A stretch of 64,000 nucleotides of DNA from positions 454,417 to 518,416 of the forward strand of contig CAJNDS010001691.1 of NCBI GenBank assembly GCA_905221605.1, in the 5' to 3' direction. A model generated the notes under the pieces. It saw only the letters and a program-made list of their open reading frames with translations. It did no database searches and was not told the origin of the DNA. Shown here piece by piece: positions 1-12,195 of this stretch; positions within the stretch are counted from its first letter, which is position 1, and each line of letters opens with the position of its first letter. The DNA comes from Symbiodinium natans. Taxonomy: Eukaryota > Sar > Dinophyceae > Suessiales > Symbiodiniaceae. The position numbers and the translations under genes are program-made.

Positions 1-234
1 CCTGAGCCGTGAATCCCGAACCGCAAGCCGGAGTGGCACAAATCTCCGAAAGAGCACATTGGTCTGAAATGGGGTTGGCTTAGGCTGCTCTTGGGCTCTG
101 TCACTGGAAGCAAGCTATACGGGAAGCACGCTCATCAATCTTTCGGAATCCAAACCCTCAACCCAAGAGCGCTGAACTCCCTGAAGCCAAGGCCCTTGCA
201 CCCTAAACCCCAAGACCTTTTCATCTCAGGGTCC

Positions 235-352
235 ACGTCCGCGGCGGTCCCCTCCGGGACGCGGGCGATCTCCTCCCCTGTGGCTGGGTTTGTCACGACG
301 ATCGTCGATGTAGCCGAAGAAGCCACGAAGCTCCCGCCTTTCAGGCTTGTGG
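235..352 (-). CDS. aldehyde dehydrogenase exon (N-terminal part)
   Basis: The minus strand encodes a stretch containing VTNPATGEEIARVPEGTAAD, which matches the N-terminal NAD-binding start of aldehyde dehydrogenases (usual form INPATGE-x-IA-x-VPEGTA-x-DVD). These enzymes oxidise aldehydes to acids using NAD(P). Only this exon is visible: no catalytic Cys or Glu segments follow in frame, and the reading after the GTGGAC near 236 stops looking like the family, so a splice donor there is likely. Possible acceptors are the AG dinucleotides near 350. Exon ends are estimates. The remaining exons would lie at lower coordinates, beyond the left edge of the window. The family call is firm; completeness and activity cannot be judged. 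Confidence 0.7.
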
Positions 353-554
353 AGTCGAGGGGTCGAGGGCAATTAAGGAAGCTTATAAGGGTTGCGGGTG
401 CAGGACGAGGCTTAAAGGCTTACAGGCTTTGCTTTCAGGGTGCAGTTCTCCTCTTCTCAAGTGCAGTACCCGAAAATCTGCTCCGAACCCTCAGAATCCT
501 AAACCCCTCAAAACCTCCTCAAACTTTCAGAACCTCGATCTACCCAGGTAAAAC

Positions 555-690
555 CTCGTGAAATCCCTGGCGGCCCGAGAAAGGTCCGAACTGGGCACCG
601 CGCCGATGAAGTTGTCCAGCGCCTCACCACGGCAACCAGCGTCGCACGCATAGTTACGAACAGCGACCAGACCAGCGTGCAGCCATGATT
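555..690 (-). CDS. unidentified coding-like exon
   Basis: One minus-strand frame is open and protein-like (contains EALDNFIGAVPSSDLSRAAR) and ends at a good splice donor, CACGAG|GTTTTACC, at 555/554. The upstream boundary is uncertain. The stretch could belong to the same minus-strand gene as the aldehyde-dehydrogenase exon to its left, but I do not recognise it as part of that family. Function unknown. Confidence 0.35.
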
Positions 691-852
691 CGTGTCACTC
701 TGCTTGCGCATTCTGACTGAGAACTGAGATCACATCAACAGTATCTTTCCCCACAGAAAAAAGTGAACACAGGCTGGTCCGTGAAAAAAATAACCCAGAA
801 AGACCAGAAGCTGAAGTCGCGACCTGACAACCTAACACCCTTCAGCCCAGCT

Positions 853-1179
853 TTAAGAAGCTTTTACACCAAGGTAGAAACACCAGGGCACAGGGGTGCC
901 GCCAGCCACTGGCGCGGGCAGGAGGTGTTTGGTCACGCGAGACAGCCGCTCCATGGCGAAATCCCAGCGGGTGATAGACCTTCGCTCTAAGCGTCTAAGC
1001 CTGAAGTCAAAAAGCTCACACCCTGCAGGCTCCGAATAGGTAGTGCTCGGAGCAGTGAGAAAGGAATGGACTACATTTTCAAGCTGCTTGGAAGCAGTAG
1101 CAGCCATTAGCATAAGGGTGTCCCTTTGCCCATGAACTACCTTTACCTTCGAGGTTGAGCCTTGGCAGCTCGCACACAA
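853..1179 (-). CDS. possible exon, function unknown
   Basis: A 108-codon open frame of mixed composition (contains SKQLENVVHSFL and TRWDFAMERLSRVTKHL) runs on the minus strand without low-complexity sequence. It has no recognised domain. Its strand agrees with the two exons to its left. Random open frames of this length do occur here, so this is a weak call. Confidence 0.22.
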   Translation of the reverse strand: MCASCQGSTSKVKVVHGQRDTLMLMAATASKQLENVVHSFLTAPSTTYSEPAGCELFDFRLRRLERRSITRWDFAMERLSRVTKHLLPAPVAGGTPVPWCFYLGVKAS

Positions 1180-4100
1180 GCGCCGTCAACAAACCTCCCA
1201 CAAAGACTGCATCTTCTGCTGCAGCTCTTCTGCGACGAGCCACGTCCCCTCAAGGCTCACAGGTGTCTGGCACTGACGTTCAGGAAATTTGGGATTCAGG
1301 GAGGTTCAGGGATTTGGGTTCTGGCTCGGAACTCAGAAACTACGTGAAGAGTGGGTGCGTGTGGGTGGCAGGCACCTTCAGATACCCAAATAAGATTCTC
1401 TTGTTTAGTTCCCAATCCGGGAAGGAAGGTCAACATGTCAGGCTACCTATCAACTCCTGACTACAGCCACAAGCCTGCAAACCCTAAGCCCTGCCTGACC
1501 CCCTTTGCTGCTTCCTCACCGACTTCTCTTCAACTCAAAAACCCCCAATACACGTTCCTGGTTCCGAGCGTTCGTCACCGGCAGCTCCATGAAAGCCCAT
1601 CTGCGGACGCCTGTTCAAAAGGATACCCCCAAAACCCTCAAACCCTAGGGGGCTCGGGCTGAGGGATACCCCCCACTCCACAACTCCACGTCCACAGGCC
1701 ACCACACCCCTAATTAAACCAGGTGACGCCCGCAGTAGGCTTTAGAGCTTAGGCTTTAAGGTGCAGGCTTTTGGGGCGTTCGCATGGCGTCATATTGTTG
1801 GTTTCGGAACTGGCTGTATCTGGCTCGGGACGGCATCTCCGAAGCAGGAAAGACAAGTCACAGTGTCTCAGTGGCATGCTGACAGGCCAAAAAGTACAGA
1901 CAATGCAGGCCGCCGATATGGTGAGGAGATTCCAGCTACTGCTGGAATCCCCGTGGACCCCTTGAAACGGCTCCACAACAATCACTCACTCGATGCAAAG
2001 CTCATTCGCCTCGTGCTTTCAGGACCCCGACCGGCTCGCCAGCAATCAGCGCCTGCGGGATCATGCAAGGGCTACCCTACCCCTACGTAAATCCGATATG
2101 GCCCCTGTTTGTCTTATCCAAGAATGTCAGGACAGCCTCCACATACTTTCAGGATTTCTTGCAAGGGTGCCTCCTTTGTGAGTCCCTTAAGGTTGCCGGG
2201 CGCCCCCCCAAGCCCTAAGCCAGGTGATGCAACGCAAGACGTGACCAGCTCCTGCCCGCTCCAACGGATGCTATCAATCATGGGGAACATGGTGCCCTGC
2301 CCACCTGCGTCATGTGCAACTCGTCCTGGGCTGCAACGGGTTTTGGGTTTTGTGAGGCATCGGTATCTGCAGGAACCGAGAGAGCAGAGCCAACGATTAA
2401 AGATTGTCGAGGAGTAATGCCGTGTGCGACATGTCATCCAACCTTGACAATCCTGTGCCAATCATCCCAAGGTCCTCAAGCCCTGCAAAACATACTAGAA
2501 ACACAGTGGTCAAACAGCGCCCTAGCCCCAGCCCCGGCCCCAGCCTCCGGTTTCTCGCAAAACCTGCACGTCCTCGCACAGAACAGGCGCATGTACCTGC
2601 AGAGCGCAGGGCAGATGCCCCTAACTCGGCTTGAGATGGTACAGACTCTCTCTCTCTCCCTCAGGGGTTGAAATGCGAAGTGGGGTGTTGTGGGAGCTTT
2701 TTCGCTTGAGGGTCCACCGACCCTGGGCGTCGTGTTGGCATCATGAAACTTGGGGTCTTGCAGGGTTCGGTCGCTGTGTCGAAGCTCACAGGGTACCTGC
2801 TATGTCGCCCGATTTGGGGTGTGGCCGGCTGTATGGCTGAGGTTGCACTTGGGTTATCAGGAGTCGGCATCCGCATCCGAAGCCCAAGCTTGAAAGTGCA
2901 ATGGTGCTGGTGTTCAATTCTTTCTATATGCAGCTCCGTGGTTGTGGAACCTAACGCAGCTATGAAAGAGGAGAGCAGACGAAGCAAGCAAGTCCACCCG
3001 GCAACTACGAGCTGCAAAGCGAGGAACCGGCACACGTTCCCAAGCACTCTACACACCAAAAAAACGAACACATGCGTCTTCTGCCAGGACACTGCTCGTG
3101 GCGGGTACAGCCTCCCCCCATAGGTCCGCGACTGGCAGAGGTGCTGACTGGTGCTTAGGGTCTTCGCCCCCCAAACAACCCTGTGGGGCTTTGAGTTTGC
3201 ATCCTCTTTGGTCTGCTCGAATGTCTCAGAACCGAAATCCTGGGTGGAACCCACAAAATTCGCAGAACTCTGGATCGAGAGTTCGGTGGTCTAGCGTCGA
3301 CAGATCACAGGTTCTTGCAAGATGTGCTGCAAATAGACACGAAAACTCTGCTGCGTTGCTGCTCAAAGTAAGCATCATGAAGGTCGCGATTTCCAGGTTT
3401 TTTGGTTCTGGGTTTGGGGATTTCGGTAGTTCGAGTATAGGAATGCCTGAAGTTTTTGCACGCTCTTTGGGCTGCAAAACCCGACACCATCGACGACAGA
3501 GTCCGCTGGCTTATCCAACCCGTTTTCTTTTTCCAAGACTACACTTTCTACACTAGGCAGCAGGGATCAGGACATGCGAACTTCACACGTCAGCCAAACC
3601 CACCAACAACTCTTGCAGGCTGGCCCAGAATATCGGGAACAGTCATCGCGTTTGTCCTTGCCAAATCGATTGGGCAATCAAGCGACAACCAAACTGCAAA
3701 ATTTGTGCTTTCGTGTCATGTATTGCATGTCTGCCATGGATTGAATCATGGAAAGACCTCGCGTCTAGCAAGCAAGCCACGTTTACAAGGCGCGGCTCAT
3801 ATGGTCCACAATGTTCGGCCGCTGCAACAATTCGACCCACCGAGTCTCAGCAGGTGTCCTTGCACCAATCGGGTAGCTGGACTTGCTCGCCGCTGTCGAG
3901 ACCACCGCAAACGGCGAAGAGCACGAACAGCCGACGAAGACCTCGAAGATTAGAGCCTAGCCTGGTATACTTTTGCGTGGAGTGTTGCAGCAACTGGCAG
4001 CTGCACATGGTTCGCGTGAAACGGTCTAATCCCAAATCATACGCTCGTCTGCCGTAGAATTGCAACATTGTCTATCAGTTTATGCTCCAATCAGCCGGAC

Positions 4101-5195
4101 TCCCCGCCTTCCGACGTGCAGATTCGCCATGGCATAGTCCGAAGGCACTGAAGCCATGCTCTTGCAAGAACTGAGAACCCTGGATGATCCCACACCCAAA
4201 GGCCTGCTGCCATGCTGTGTAGCACAAAAACTGAGAGTATTTAACTTTCAGGTCGGAATGTGTCTGTGGGAATAAGGTGGCCTAGTTGACCAACAACTCT
4301 TCCAACAACGCTCTTTCGAAAACCAGCATGCAGTCGAGAGGCTTCCCAGAACTTTGGAGTCATATTATCCCAAGCCTTCCGCTTGAAAACATGTAGAACA
4401 AGCTCTTCACAACGTGCAACTCCTGGTTAGCGGCTAGGCCTAGCAGTGAGAGCATCCTTTGTTCAGAGGTTGGGCCAACACACAATGTTCTCAGGTTCCA
4501 TGTGCCCGCTGTGGCCTTTCCGAACTTTTTGCCTGGTCACGAATGACCAGCAAACAGTCTAAAGCGCGGCCATGTCTGTACATGCCCAGGCAAAGCATTC
4601 TAAGTTCCGCGTTTTCCGTCGTTGCGTCTAGCTGTACTGCAACACATGCAAGCTTCATGCTGTGACAAACACTTTCTTTGTCATGTCGGTTGTTCGGAAA
4701 CATTCGGAGTGTTGAAAGGCAACCATCAGTGCTGACAGTCCGGTAGGTTTCACTACGGTAGATTGACTGATATTGACTGCAAACCCGGTTATAAGTGGTA
4801 GCAGTAGCCGCGTTCCTTTTTGGATGAGCGGCAAAGAGGTTCGAAAGCAGTCGGTCGGCTATGACCGGAAACCGAACTAAACGGACAGACGATGCTTTTT
4901 GGCGGCAACAGAGGTCGGACAGCGGGAGGAGAAGAAAACAAAGAAGAACCTCTGACACATGTAACAGCGGGTCGTGGCAAGCCAACGGCTACCGGACCGG
5001 ACTTCGCCATTGGATCACCAACACACTGTGGATGTGGCTGAACTGGTTGGGAACGTCGGCTGGGGCGAGTTGACAAACAACAAATAGACAACAGACAAGC
5101 AAAGCCATTCGGCCGTTGGCAGAAGCGCGCAGCACAGTACTCAGTACACCAAGCGGCGGCCCTGCCATTGGCCACATGGTGGAAGCATAGGTTTT
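1180..5195. other. region without a recognisable gene
   Basis: Open frames here overlap on both strands, none contains a known motif, and frames on opposite strands are equally long, which is the pattern of non-coding DNA. Isolated CCCTAAA-like words occur (near 1630-1650). I see no RNA gene or clear repeat. Confidence 0.4.
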
Positions 5196-5204
5196 TGCAG
5201 GATG

Positions 5205-5890
5205 TTCGACCCTGGGTTCGAACTCCTGGGGGGGTTGGGGCGGGGGGGGGGCGGGAACATATAACTCTCGAACTTAGGTTGAACCCAGGGTTCGAACTCT
5301 TGGAACCCTAGGTTCAACCCAGTTTCGGTTCAACCCTGGTTCAACATTGGAACTCTAGGTTAACCCAGGGTTCGAACATGGAGTCCCCGAACCCAGGGTT
5401 CGAACATTGGAACCCAGGTTCACCTCCTCCGAACACTAGATTACGAAGCCGGGCCTCCCCCGAATACTAAATTACGAAGCCGGGCCTCCCCGAATACAAA
5501 ATTACAAAGCCGGGCCCCGAACGAAAGTACGACCGAACCCAGGGTTCGAATTCTTGGAACCCTAAGTTCAACCCACATTGAAACCCTAGGTTAACCCAGG
5601 GTTCGAACATAGAGTCTCAGTCCCGAACCCAGGGTTCGAACATTGGAGCCCTAGGTTAACCCGAGGTTCGAACACCTCCCCCGAGTACTAAATTACAAAG
5701 CCGGGCCTCCACCCGAATACTAAATTCAAAGCCGGGCCTCCCGAATACTAAATTACGAAGCCGGGCCTCCCCCAATACTGAATTACGAAAGCTGGGCCTC
5801 TCCCGAATAATACTAATACTAAATTACGAAGCCGGCCCCCGTCCAAAGCACAAATGGACCCCCGAAGACGAAATTACGCAGCCGGCCTCC
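5205..5890. repeat. two interleaved minisatellites
   Basis: Two short motifs alternate. The first is a roughly 30-bp unit built on CCCAGGGTTCGAAC, with at least seven copies between 5210 and 5670. The second is a roughly 30-bp unit built on AATACTAAATTACGAAGCCG, with at least seven copies between 5430 and 5850. The first motif resembles a tRNA T-arm/B-box (GGTTCGAAC), so it may descend from a tRNA-type sequence. No coding is apparent. Confidence 0.85.
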
Positions 5891-6079
5891 CTCTCATTCT
5901 CTGCTCTCTTCTTTTCAACTTGTAAATGCAAAAAAAACGAGGGCGGGGAATTTAAATCAATCTTATTCCTCCTCTAATTTTCAACTAACTCTAAGTTCCA
6001 AACCTCGGGTTTAGACCACCCCAAAAAACCTATGTAGACATGGTGGACCGACACTTCTCACAACCAATCTGGCCACCCT

Positions 6080-6305
6080 ACAGGAAATCGACCTGCATTT
6101 GACGTTCTTCTTTCCCAGTGTGAAGGACCCCTGTGGTTACGTTACCTCGGTCGCCTTCCGAAATGCCAACCGTTTTGGCCGTATCCTGAATGGGAGGATG
6201 CACATATGGCTGGGTGGGCAGCGTTGCAGGCAATGCAGTCGGGGCGGCACCCGCATAGACAGTTCCTCAATGGCTGCTATTCCATGATCTACAAGTTCTA
6301 TCCCT
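6080..6305 (+). CDS. coding exon with natural stop, function unknown
   Basis: A plus-strand frame reads through CEGPLWLRYLGRLPKCQPF, PYPEWEDAHMAGWAALQ and CYSMIYKFYP and then stops at TGA (6303-6305). The composition, rich in Trp, Tyr and Cys with no simple repeats, looks like real protein. The start is not seen and an upstream exon is likely. I do not recognise the family. The last part of the exon is duplicated in tandem (see the repeat at 6187-6423). Confidence 0.45.
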
Positions 6306-6423
6306 GAATGGGAGGATGCGCATACGGCTGGGTGGGCAGCGTTGCAGGGAATGCAGTCGGGGCGGCACCCGCATAAACAGTTCCTCCATGGCTGCTATTC
6401 CATGATCTACAAGTTCTATCCGA
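6187..6423 (+). repeat. tandem duplication of exon 3' part (2 x about 119 bp)
   Basis: The segment starting TGAATGGGAGGATGC is present twice in a row with only a handful of substitutions. The second copy keeps the same reading frame (EWEDAHTAGWAALQG) but lacks the stop and continues into RRFFLKWAPLY. This is a recent local duplication of coding sequence. Confidence 0.8.
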
Positions 6424-7012
6424 GGCGATTTTTTTTGAAATGGGCGCCTCTTTACTGCGTCAGCAGCACAGTAGGCCGGTCTTGTGGGCTGAGTCGGAAG
6501 TGAAACAGAGCTACAGCAGAAGTGAACGGCAGAACAGACACCGCGAGGCAACACGACACAAACCAAACACCAACAAGACAAAATCCGTCCTCACTAGGTA
6601 CAAAAGGTGAAACAGGCCCCTCTCAGTTCACGACGAAGACAAAGTAGGGATCCCAGGTAGCAAAGTGCATCGCAGGCATGTGCGTCGCGGACTATGCAGA
6701 GAGTGCTTGGTCGAAGAAGCACACAGTTCCCTCAGCTCGGGGGCGAATTCACAGGCTGGCGCATAATGGGCAGAGGCATGCATGCAAAAGGCTGGCAAAT
6801 GGCATAATCATCCAAGGACAGCGAAGGGAGCGTCCTGTGCAATGCAAGCCAAGGCTGACGCAAGGGTAGATCATACATCTGGAAGACCGCGTGTGAGGCG
6901 GCAACTACAGGCTGCAACCTCAGGAAAACGCAATTGCCAGCGGAAAAAGCGCACACAGAAGGCAAGAAGTAAAAACCCCCTCCCCAAGGAGAGGGGGGGG
7001 CTACACCAGGTA
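6424..7012. other. no gene recognised
   Basis: After the duplicated exon tail I find only short overlapping frames on both strands and no repeat family. Confidence 0.35.
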
Positions 7013-7677
7013 GTGTTGTGCCTCGTCCCGCAGTGCCACGTCGACATCCGGCAAGGCCTTGGCCAAATCCGAGTAAGCGTAACCTAGATGCAAATTCACC
7101 GCGCCGTGGGTGCAGGCGAAGAGCTTTGCTCGCCTTATCTCGTTGTCATCGAAGGGAAGAGGGTGCTTATCCTTCTCCTTTCTTGCGGGGACTCGGACTA
7201 CCAGGCTTGGGTCAAGAGCCCATCTACGGTCTCCGCAAAGGGGCGAACGGACTCATTCCCAAGCGCCGTGTAGAGGACGTTGCGCTGTGCCATGCCCGTA
7301 AGGAGAACCCCCATGAAAGAACATGCCCGTGTCTTGCCGCTGCCTGGAGCTCCTGTGACATGGACCGCAGTCCTGTTTGCAGCCAGAGAAAAGGAAAAAA
7401 CACCAAGCAAGGCAGCCAAGCGCCCGTCCGCCCCCCACATGGTGTCGCTCAAGCGGATTAGGAAGCTCAGTTGCCAGGGCGAAGGGTGGCAACACGGGTT
7501 CTTGGGTCCATTGCCTCGTCGGCCGGATGGGCTGGGATCCGCAGGGCTCTGGGATTCCAGGCAGCGTGGGGCTGGTGGGGAGCTCCGCCAGTGTGGGAGA
7601 CCGGCAGGGTGCTTAAAATGTTGGCGAGCAGTCCTGGGGACCATTCCATTGGGTAGCGCTGCCTCGAGTTGAGCCAC
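7013..7677 (-). pseudogene. superfamily-1 helicase fragment, frameshifted
   Basis: The minus strand encodes a Walker A P-loop, VTGAPGSGKT (about 7338-7367), followed by NVLYTALGNESVRPFAETVDG. This is the motif I and Ia arrangement of UPF1/DNA2-type superfamily-1 helicases, which unwind nucleic acids using ATP. That frame stops at TAG near 7198. In the next frame the reading continues as DDNEIRRAKLFACTHGAVN and ends with a Walker B-like DEAQ before a stop at 7013-7015. The two halves fit one protein if one base is gained or lost near 7200, or if a very short intron lies there. Motifs III to VI are missing. It is most likely a decayed or partial gene copy. Confidence 0.55.
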
Positions 7678-10600
7678 GCACTCGCTGTAGCCTGACTGAC
7701 GTCCTCGCGATCCTCATGTTCCGCCAGGCTTGGCGGGCACAGCTAACCTCTAAAGAGGCTGACTAAGGAGTCCGCCATAAGGTGGCACCTGAAGAACCCG
7801 AAACCTATCAAACCTTATGAAACTCCATGAAACCTGGCAAGACTACCCTCGAACCCACCAAAAACCCCTAGTACCCATACAATACAACCCCTCGGCACAG
7901 AATCCCTTCAAGGACGCCTTCAAGAAAGCCTTAGAAGGAGCCCCCTCTGCTGGGCCCAGCAGCTGTGCCTCGAAACAGGAGGTTTTGGGGTCCATTATAC
8001 TACAAGTACGCCCCGAAAGAGAGGACGGTATTGAAATTCCCCTTTCCGGGTCACCCCTAGGCTCGACGGAATCCACTGCGTGGAAAGAGTCGTCAGCGCA
8101 CACCTTAAAGAACCTTCAGTCAGAACCCTACACCCTAAACCCGAAACCCTCAACTCCCAAGCCCTCGTCTAACCCTATACTCCTAAACCCTAAACCCTGA
8201 ACCCGAACCATTTCGTACTAGCCATCAGCTCAGACGTTGAGTCCTGTGCCGCTCAGCCTGGAAGGGCTTGTGGTTCAGGGTATGAGGTTCAGCGTCTGGG
8301 GTTTGGGTGATTTTTTCTATGTGCAGTGTGGCCTTTCTGCGCAAGAAGACACGGATGTGTGGGTTTGGGGTTGAAGGGTTAGAAAATAGCCTGAGTACTG
8401 TTAACAACTCTCCAGAGGCTGGCTAAGGTCTGGGGTTGAGCATGCAGTCTTCGAAAAAGGCGATGTCGGAGACGGAGTAATTTTGCAAGGCTCCCGACGT
8501 TCTATGTAACTTCTGCTAGGTTGCTGAGGAACGAAGGGTTCTTAAAGCAACACTTACAGGAATTCCCAAAGAAGCCCCAAAGGAACCCAAAAACCTACCC
8601 TTAAAGCACCGTAAAGTTGCCCAAGGTCGATCCTCGAGACAAGACCCTCGTGAATTATGAAGATCGGCACTTCAATGACTAGGCGGGCGGAAATAGGGTA
8701 TCAAGGGTTGTTGGAATATTCTGGCATAGAGATAGAAGTAGGAACCCGAAGGAATAGTGTGTAATACTGACTACGATGATTCTGCAGACTTCTATATGAA
8801 GCATTCGCGCGAGTTTGATGTAGTTGAATAAAGTGGGTGCATACAACCACTACTGCACATGGATGAACATGTGCGTACACACTTGCACAGTGGTCGTCCC
8901 AGTATCGTCGCAGATGCCCTAACCCTTTACGCCTGAATCGATTCTTGAAACCATCTTAGACCGACATCAGAAGAACCCCCGACGTGACCCGTGTGCATAA
9001 AGCTAACAAACCTGGCTCCCAAACGAAGGTTTAGCATTTAAGGTTCCTTGGACCCCAGGCACTTTTGCCCCGGGCCCAGGAGGAGGGTTTTATTAAATTT
9101 CAGCTACTGGGCTCTGGGGTTTTAGGGTTCGGGGGTTTACTAGGCTTTGGGACAGAAAAGGTGGCCCACCTGCGAAACCTTTGCTGGATCCCTGCACTCC
9201 GCCTTTGCCCAACTAGCAGAAAACTAAGACACGCAAACCGCGAGGTCATCAAGAACCCAAGACGACTGGTCCTGTAGAGGGCCCAAACCTGAACAAGTGC
9301 CAAACCGTAAGCACTGCTAACTCTTACCATGCCACGGATCCTTCGGGGAACTTTCTTGATCTGTGTAACTTTGACTCACGTCGAACAGTGTGGCTGCCAG
9401 GAAAAACAACATATCTGAAGCTTCCAAACATGCCAAAAGCCGCAACCCTGAGACCCAAGATACAAACACAAAGGCAACCTACTCGACAATTGGAAAACTT
9501 GCGACGGAGGCCGACATGTGTTGCTAGAGCCTCCAACATCCCTCAACTAATACTCCTTAACATAGAATGTTCCCCAAAGTTTTGGTGTAGATCCTCAACA
9601 AGGAATCAAGGATCTGGATGCAATAGGCCCGTTATAACACCTTCGTAAAACAAATCCAAAACCTCAAGTTCCATGCTTCAGGAAACTTGGAGCCTTTTTG
9701 AATCCTCAACTCTGCTTACGACTATGTTCCTTAAGTGTGGGGGTCTTGGAGTTATGCTAATGCTGTCCTGGACCCTCAATTAACCCTAAACTCTGATTTA
9801 ATAACTCTTCCTTAAGCATAGAATCTTGCAGAGTGTTTTTGGGGGATCAGGTATAGTGCCGAGTGCACTGCCCGGGTATGGTGGCCCCACGGTTGTCAAA
9901 GGTCCTGCCACCAACGAGCGGTTCTTTGAGTAGGGGACTTGGAAGGAGTGTCTGCTGTTCAAAGCTTTATCTTGAATCAACAACTAGGCTTTGTCAGGGG
10001 TCTATCAGGGCGAGCTATATCGGGATCTCAGGAAAAACTGAAATGTGGAGGCATGTAACGAACAGTCCTCAAGTAAAGGATATTGAAGTCACTTGGGTGT
10101 CCGTCGCTCTGTGCAAAAGGACAGCAATAACATGGAATACCGCTAGAAAACAAAAATTGTAAAATGGAATGCTACTCCTTGTGCTTTTTGCTACAGATGC
10201 CACTGGAACCATCACTATGGCTTGGCTGCTGTCTTATTTTTCTGAATATCTAAAACAGGAAGTTGGTCAGCACACATCCAGAAAACGACCAACACCATGA
10301 CAGTAAACGCATAATGACTGAAGGAACATGCGATAAGGTAAGCGCCATTGGAATCTCAAAAACAAATCCGAAAAACTGCATCAAGCCCTTGTCAAACCCT
10401 CTGAAGGCTTATGTGAAGCCATGCTCTCTCCTGCCTTGCGCTTCAAGGGGGCGTGGAAACCATAATTACTGTGGAAGTCATCGGCTCTCTGGCCACACTC
10501 AGAAGGCTCGTGTCATGTTTGTCCTTTAGGGTTTGGAAGTTTGGGGTTTAGGGCTGTGTAACGAGCATATTCGGTTAAAAATCAGAGTTTTGGTTTTGGA

Positions 10601-11290
10601 CTTGCATCGCAGGGTTTCGGACTTCGGGTTCGACGTTCAGGGTGGCTCCGGCTAGGTTTAGTGTAAATGCTGCGAATTGTTGAGACATGTTGTTGGGGCA
10701 CACGAGAGAAGCCGAAGTGGGGCAGCCCTGCACTGCAAGCTGTGCTGCGGACAAAGCCTTCCCCACGTGCAACGTGCACCGCGAAAAAAGCCTGACAGTT
10801 CCGATTGCCTTGGTAATTAACGCCTTTGTCGCGCTCAACCTTGGCCAATGTAGCAATCATTCGAAAAACACTGTGGCCTGTGACCCAACAACCACCGGTT
10901 GCAACGCACCACGTCAACCGTTGCTTAAAACGAGCGCCGCTGCTCAACAACCACGCAGACTCCGAGAGAGCTCTAGTCTCCAAGGCTCTTCTAGGTACGC
11001 TGCCGTATGCCTACACCATGAGATACCATGAGCATCGTGCATGGCATGGGACCCGGGAATCAAGGATCACCCCATGTCTGTGCGCTGCTTTCACATCTGG
11101 CCCCTGCCTATGTCCGACAGCTTCCGGCTTGAACGACAAAAAGCCAGCAAAACAACTGCTTGCGATTTTTTCTGAACCTCTGGCACACTGTTCAAGCTTT
11201 GGAGCAGGAGCCAAATCTCGGAATTGCCTCATACCTACCTGTGACGAGACGATGAGCAAGTTTGAACGCTGTACATGTGGCTCTGTAGAT
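7678..11290. other. region without a supported gene
   Basis: Scattered telomere-like words (for example 8128-8200, 9117-9140) and random open frames on both strands. No domain, RNA gene or terminator is recognised. The 10,575-11,570 part holds longish frames on both strands that contradict one another, so none is called. Confidence 0.35.
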
Positions 11291-11571
11291 CACCTAGATC
11301 CGAGCCTCAGCGCACGTGTGCTCCCAGCAGCCACCCAAGCGGCTGACCAGGCTCTGCCACAGCACAGCTTGCACTGAAATTCCCGAATTGAAGCCTCCTG
11401 TCCCGGAGCTTGCTCACCGTCTAGTCTTTGCGAATGTGGTGCAGATTCTATGAGCCTTTGTAAAAACGGTGTTGACAGCATATCAGCATAGACAGCAAAT
11501 GTGGTCGACTCCTCTCTAAATGCAGTATGGTAACATGCTCTTCGGCTCCTGTCATGCAGCATATGCACTCT

Positions 11572-12195
11572 TCAATTTGTAACATCTGGGACACCAAGTG
11601 ACTGCTTCATAACCCAAAGCACGACAGCTACTGCGTACGCCCCCAAAGGCGCCGCATATCCTGCAGCAGCCTGGAAGGAAAATGGCACACCCATGAACTC
11701 AAGTTGAGCTGGGTGCAGGGTTTCATAGTCAAGAAGTTCAGTGCGCATGCCGTTGGGCGCTTTGTTCAGCTGATGACGCTTGGGTGCCATATCCGAGTCA
11801 CAGCCAACATTGATCGCTTCCTCTAGGCCATGCTCTAGCTCATAGTTCACCTGGCTGGCGAGGTAAATGTAGGTCAGAGTCTGCAAGCCCAACAGCAAGC
11901 TATAGCCTGCTGCATAACACATAGCATAGAACTTTGCATCCTTGTGTTTCAGGACATATGACAGGCATGTCACCAAAATCATCACGAGCTCGGCAAGCAT
12001 GCCCAAAGCAAAGATCCGAGACCTTTTGTCGACGCTGCGTTTGGCATCCAGAAATATGGCTGCTCTGGTCTCGAACCACCATGCCAGAGATTCGTCAGGC
12101 TTCAGACCAATTGGAAAGGCCTCTGCAGCAACGTGCTTCAGGGCACGACTGTCCCTTACTTCTTGGCGAATATTGTTCAGCCGGTACCTGGGATG
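11572..12195 (-). CDS. multi-pass membrane protein, terminal exon
   Basis: The frame ends at a stop at 11572-11574 and carries three or four hydrophobic helices: IFALGMLAELVMILVTCLS, FYAMCYAAGYSLLLGLQTL and, near the C-terminus, a segment through APLGAYAVAVVLWVM. The most likely start of the exon is after the AG near 12,196 (CATCCCAG|GTACCGGCTG); the upstream in-frame Leu/Met lies just after a stop and is not convincing. Style and spacing match the larger membrane ORF at 12,687-14,270, which ends in a candidate donor (GGGCTCTG|GTTCTTGA), so the two are probably exons of one gene separated by an intron of about 500 bp. I do not recognise the family; a transport or channel role would be a guess. 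Confidence 0.6.
   Translation of the reverse strand, partial: HPRYRLNNIRQEVRDSRALKHVAAEAFPIGLKPDESLAWWFETRAAIFLDAKRSVDKRSRIFALGMLAELVMILVTCLSYVLKHKDAKFYAMCYAAGYSLLLGLQTLTYIYLASQVNYELEHGLEEAINVGCDSDMAPKRHQLNKAPNGMRTELLDYETLHPAQLEFMGVPFSFQAAAGYAAPLGAYAVAVVLWVMKQSLGVPDVTN

Noticed and set aside
10826..11377. 183-codon plus-strand frame
   Set aside because: Overlapped by equally long minus-strand frames, with no motif and unremarkable composition; not enough to call a gene.
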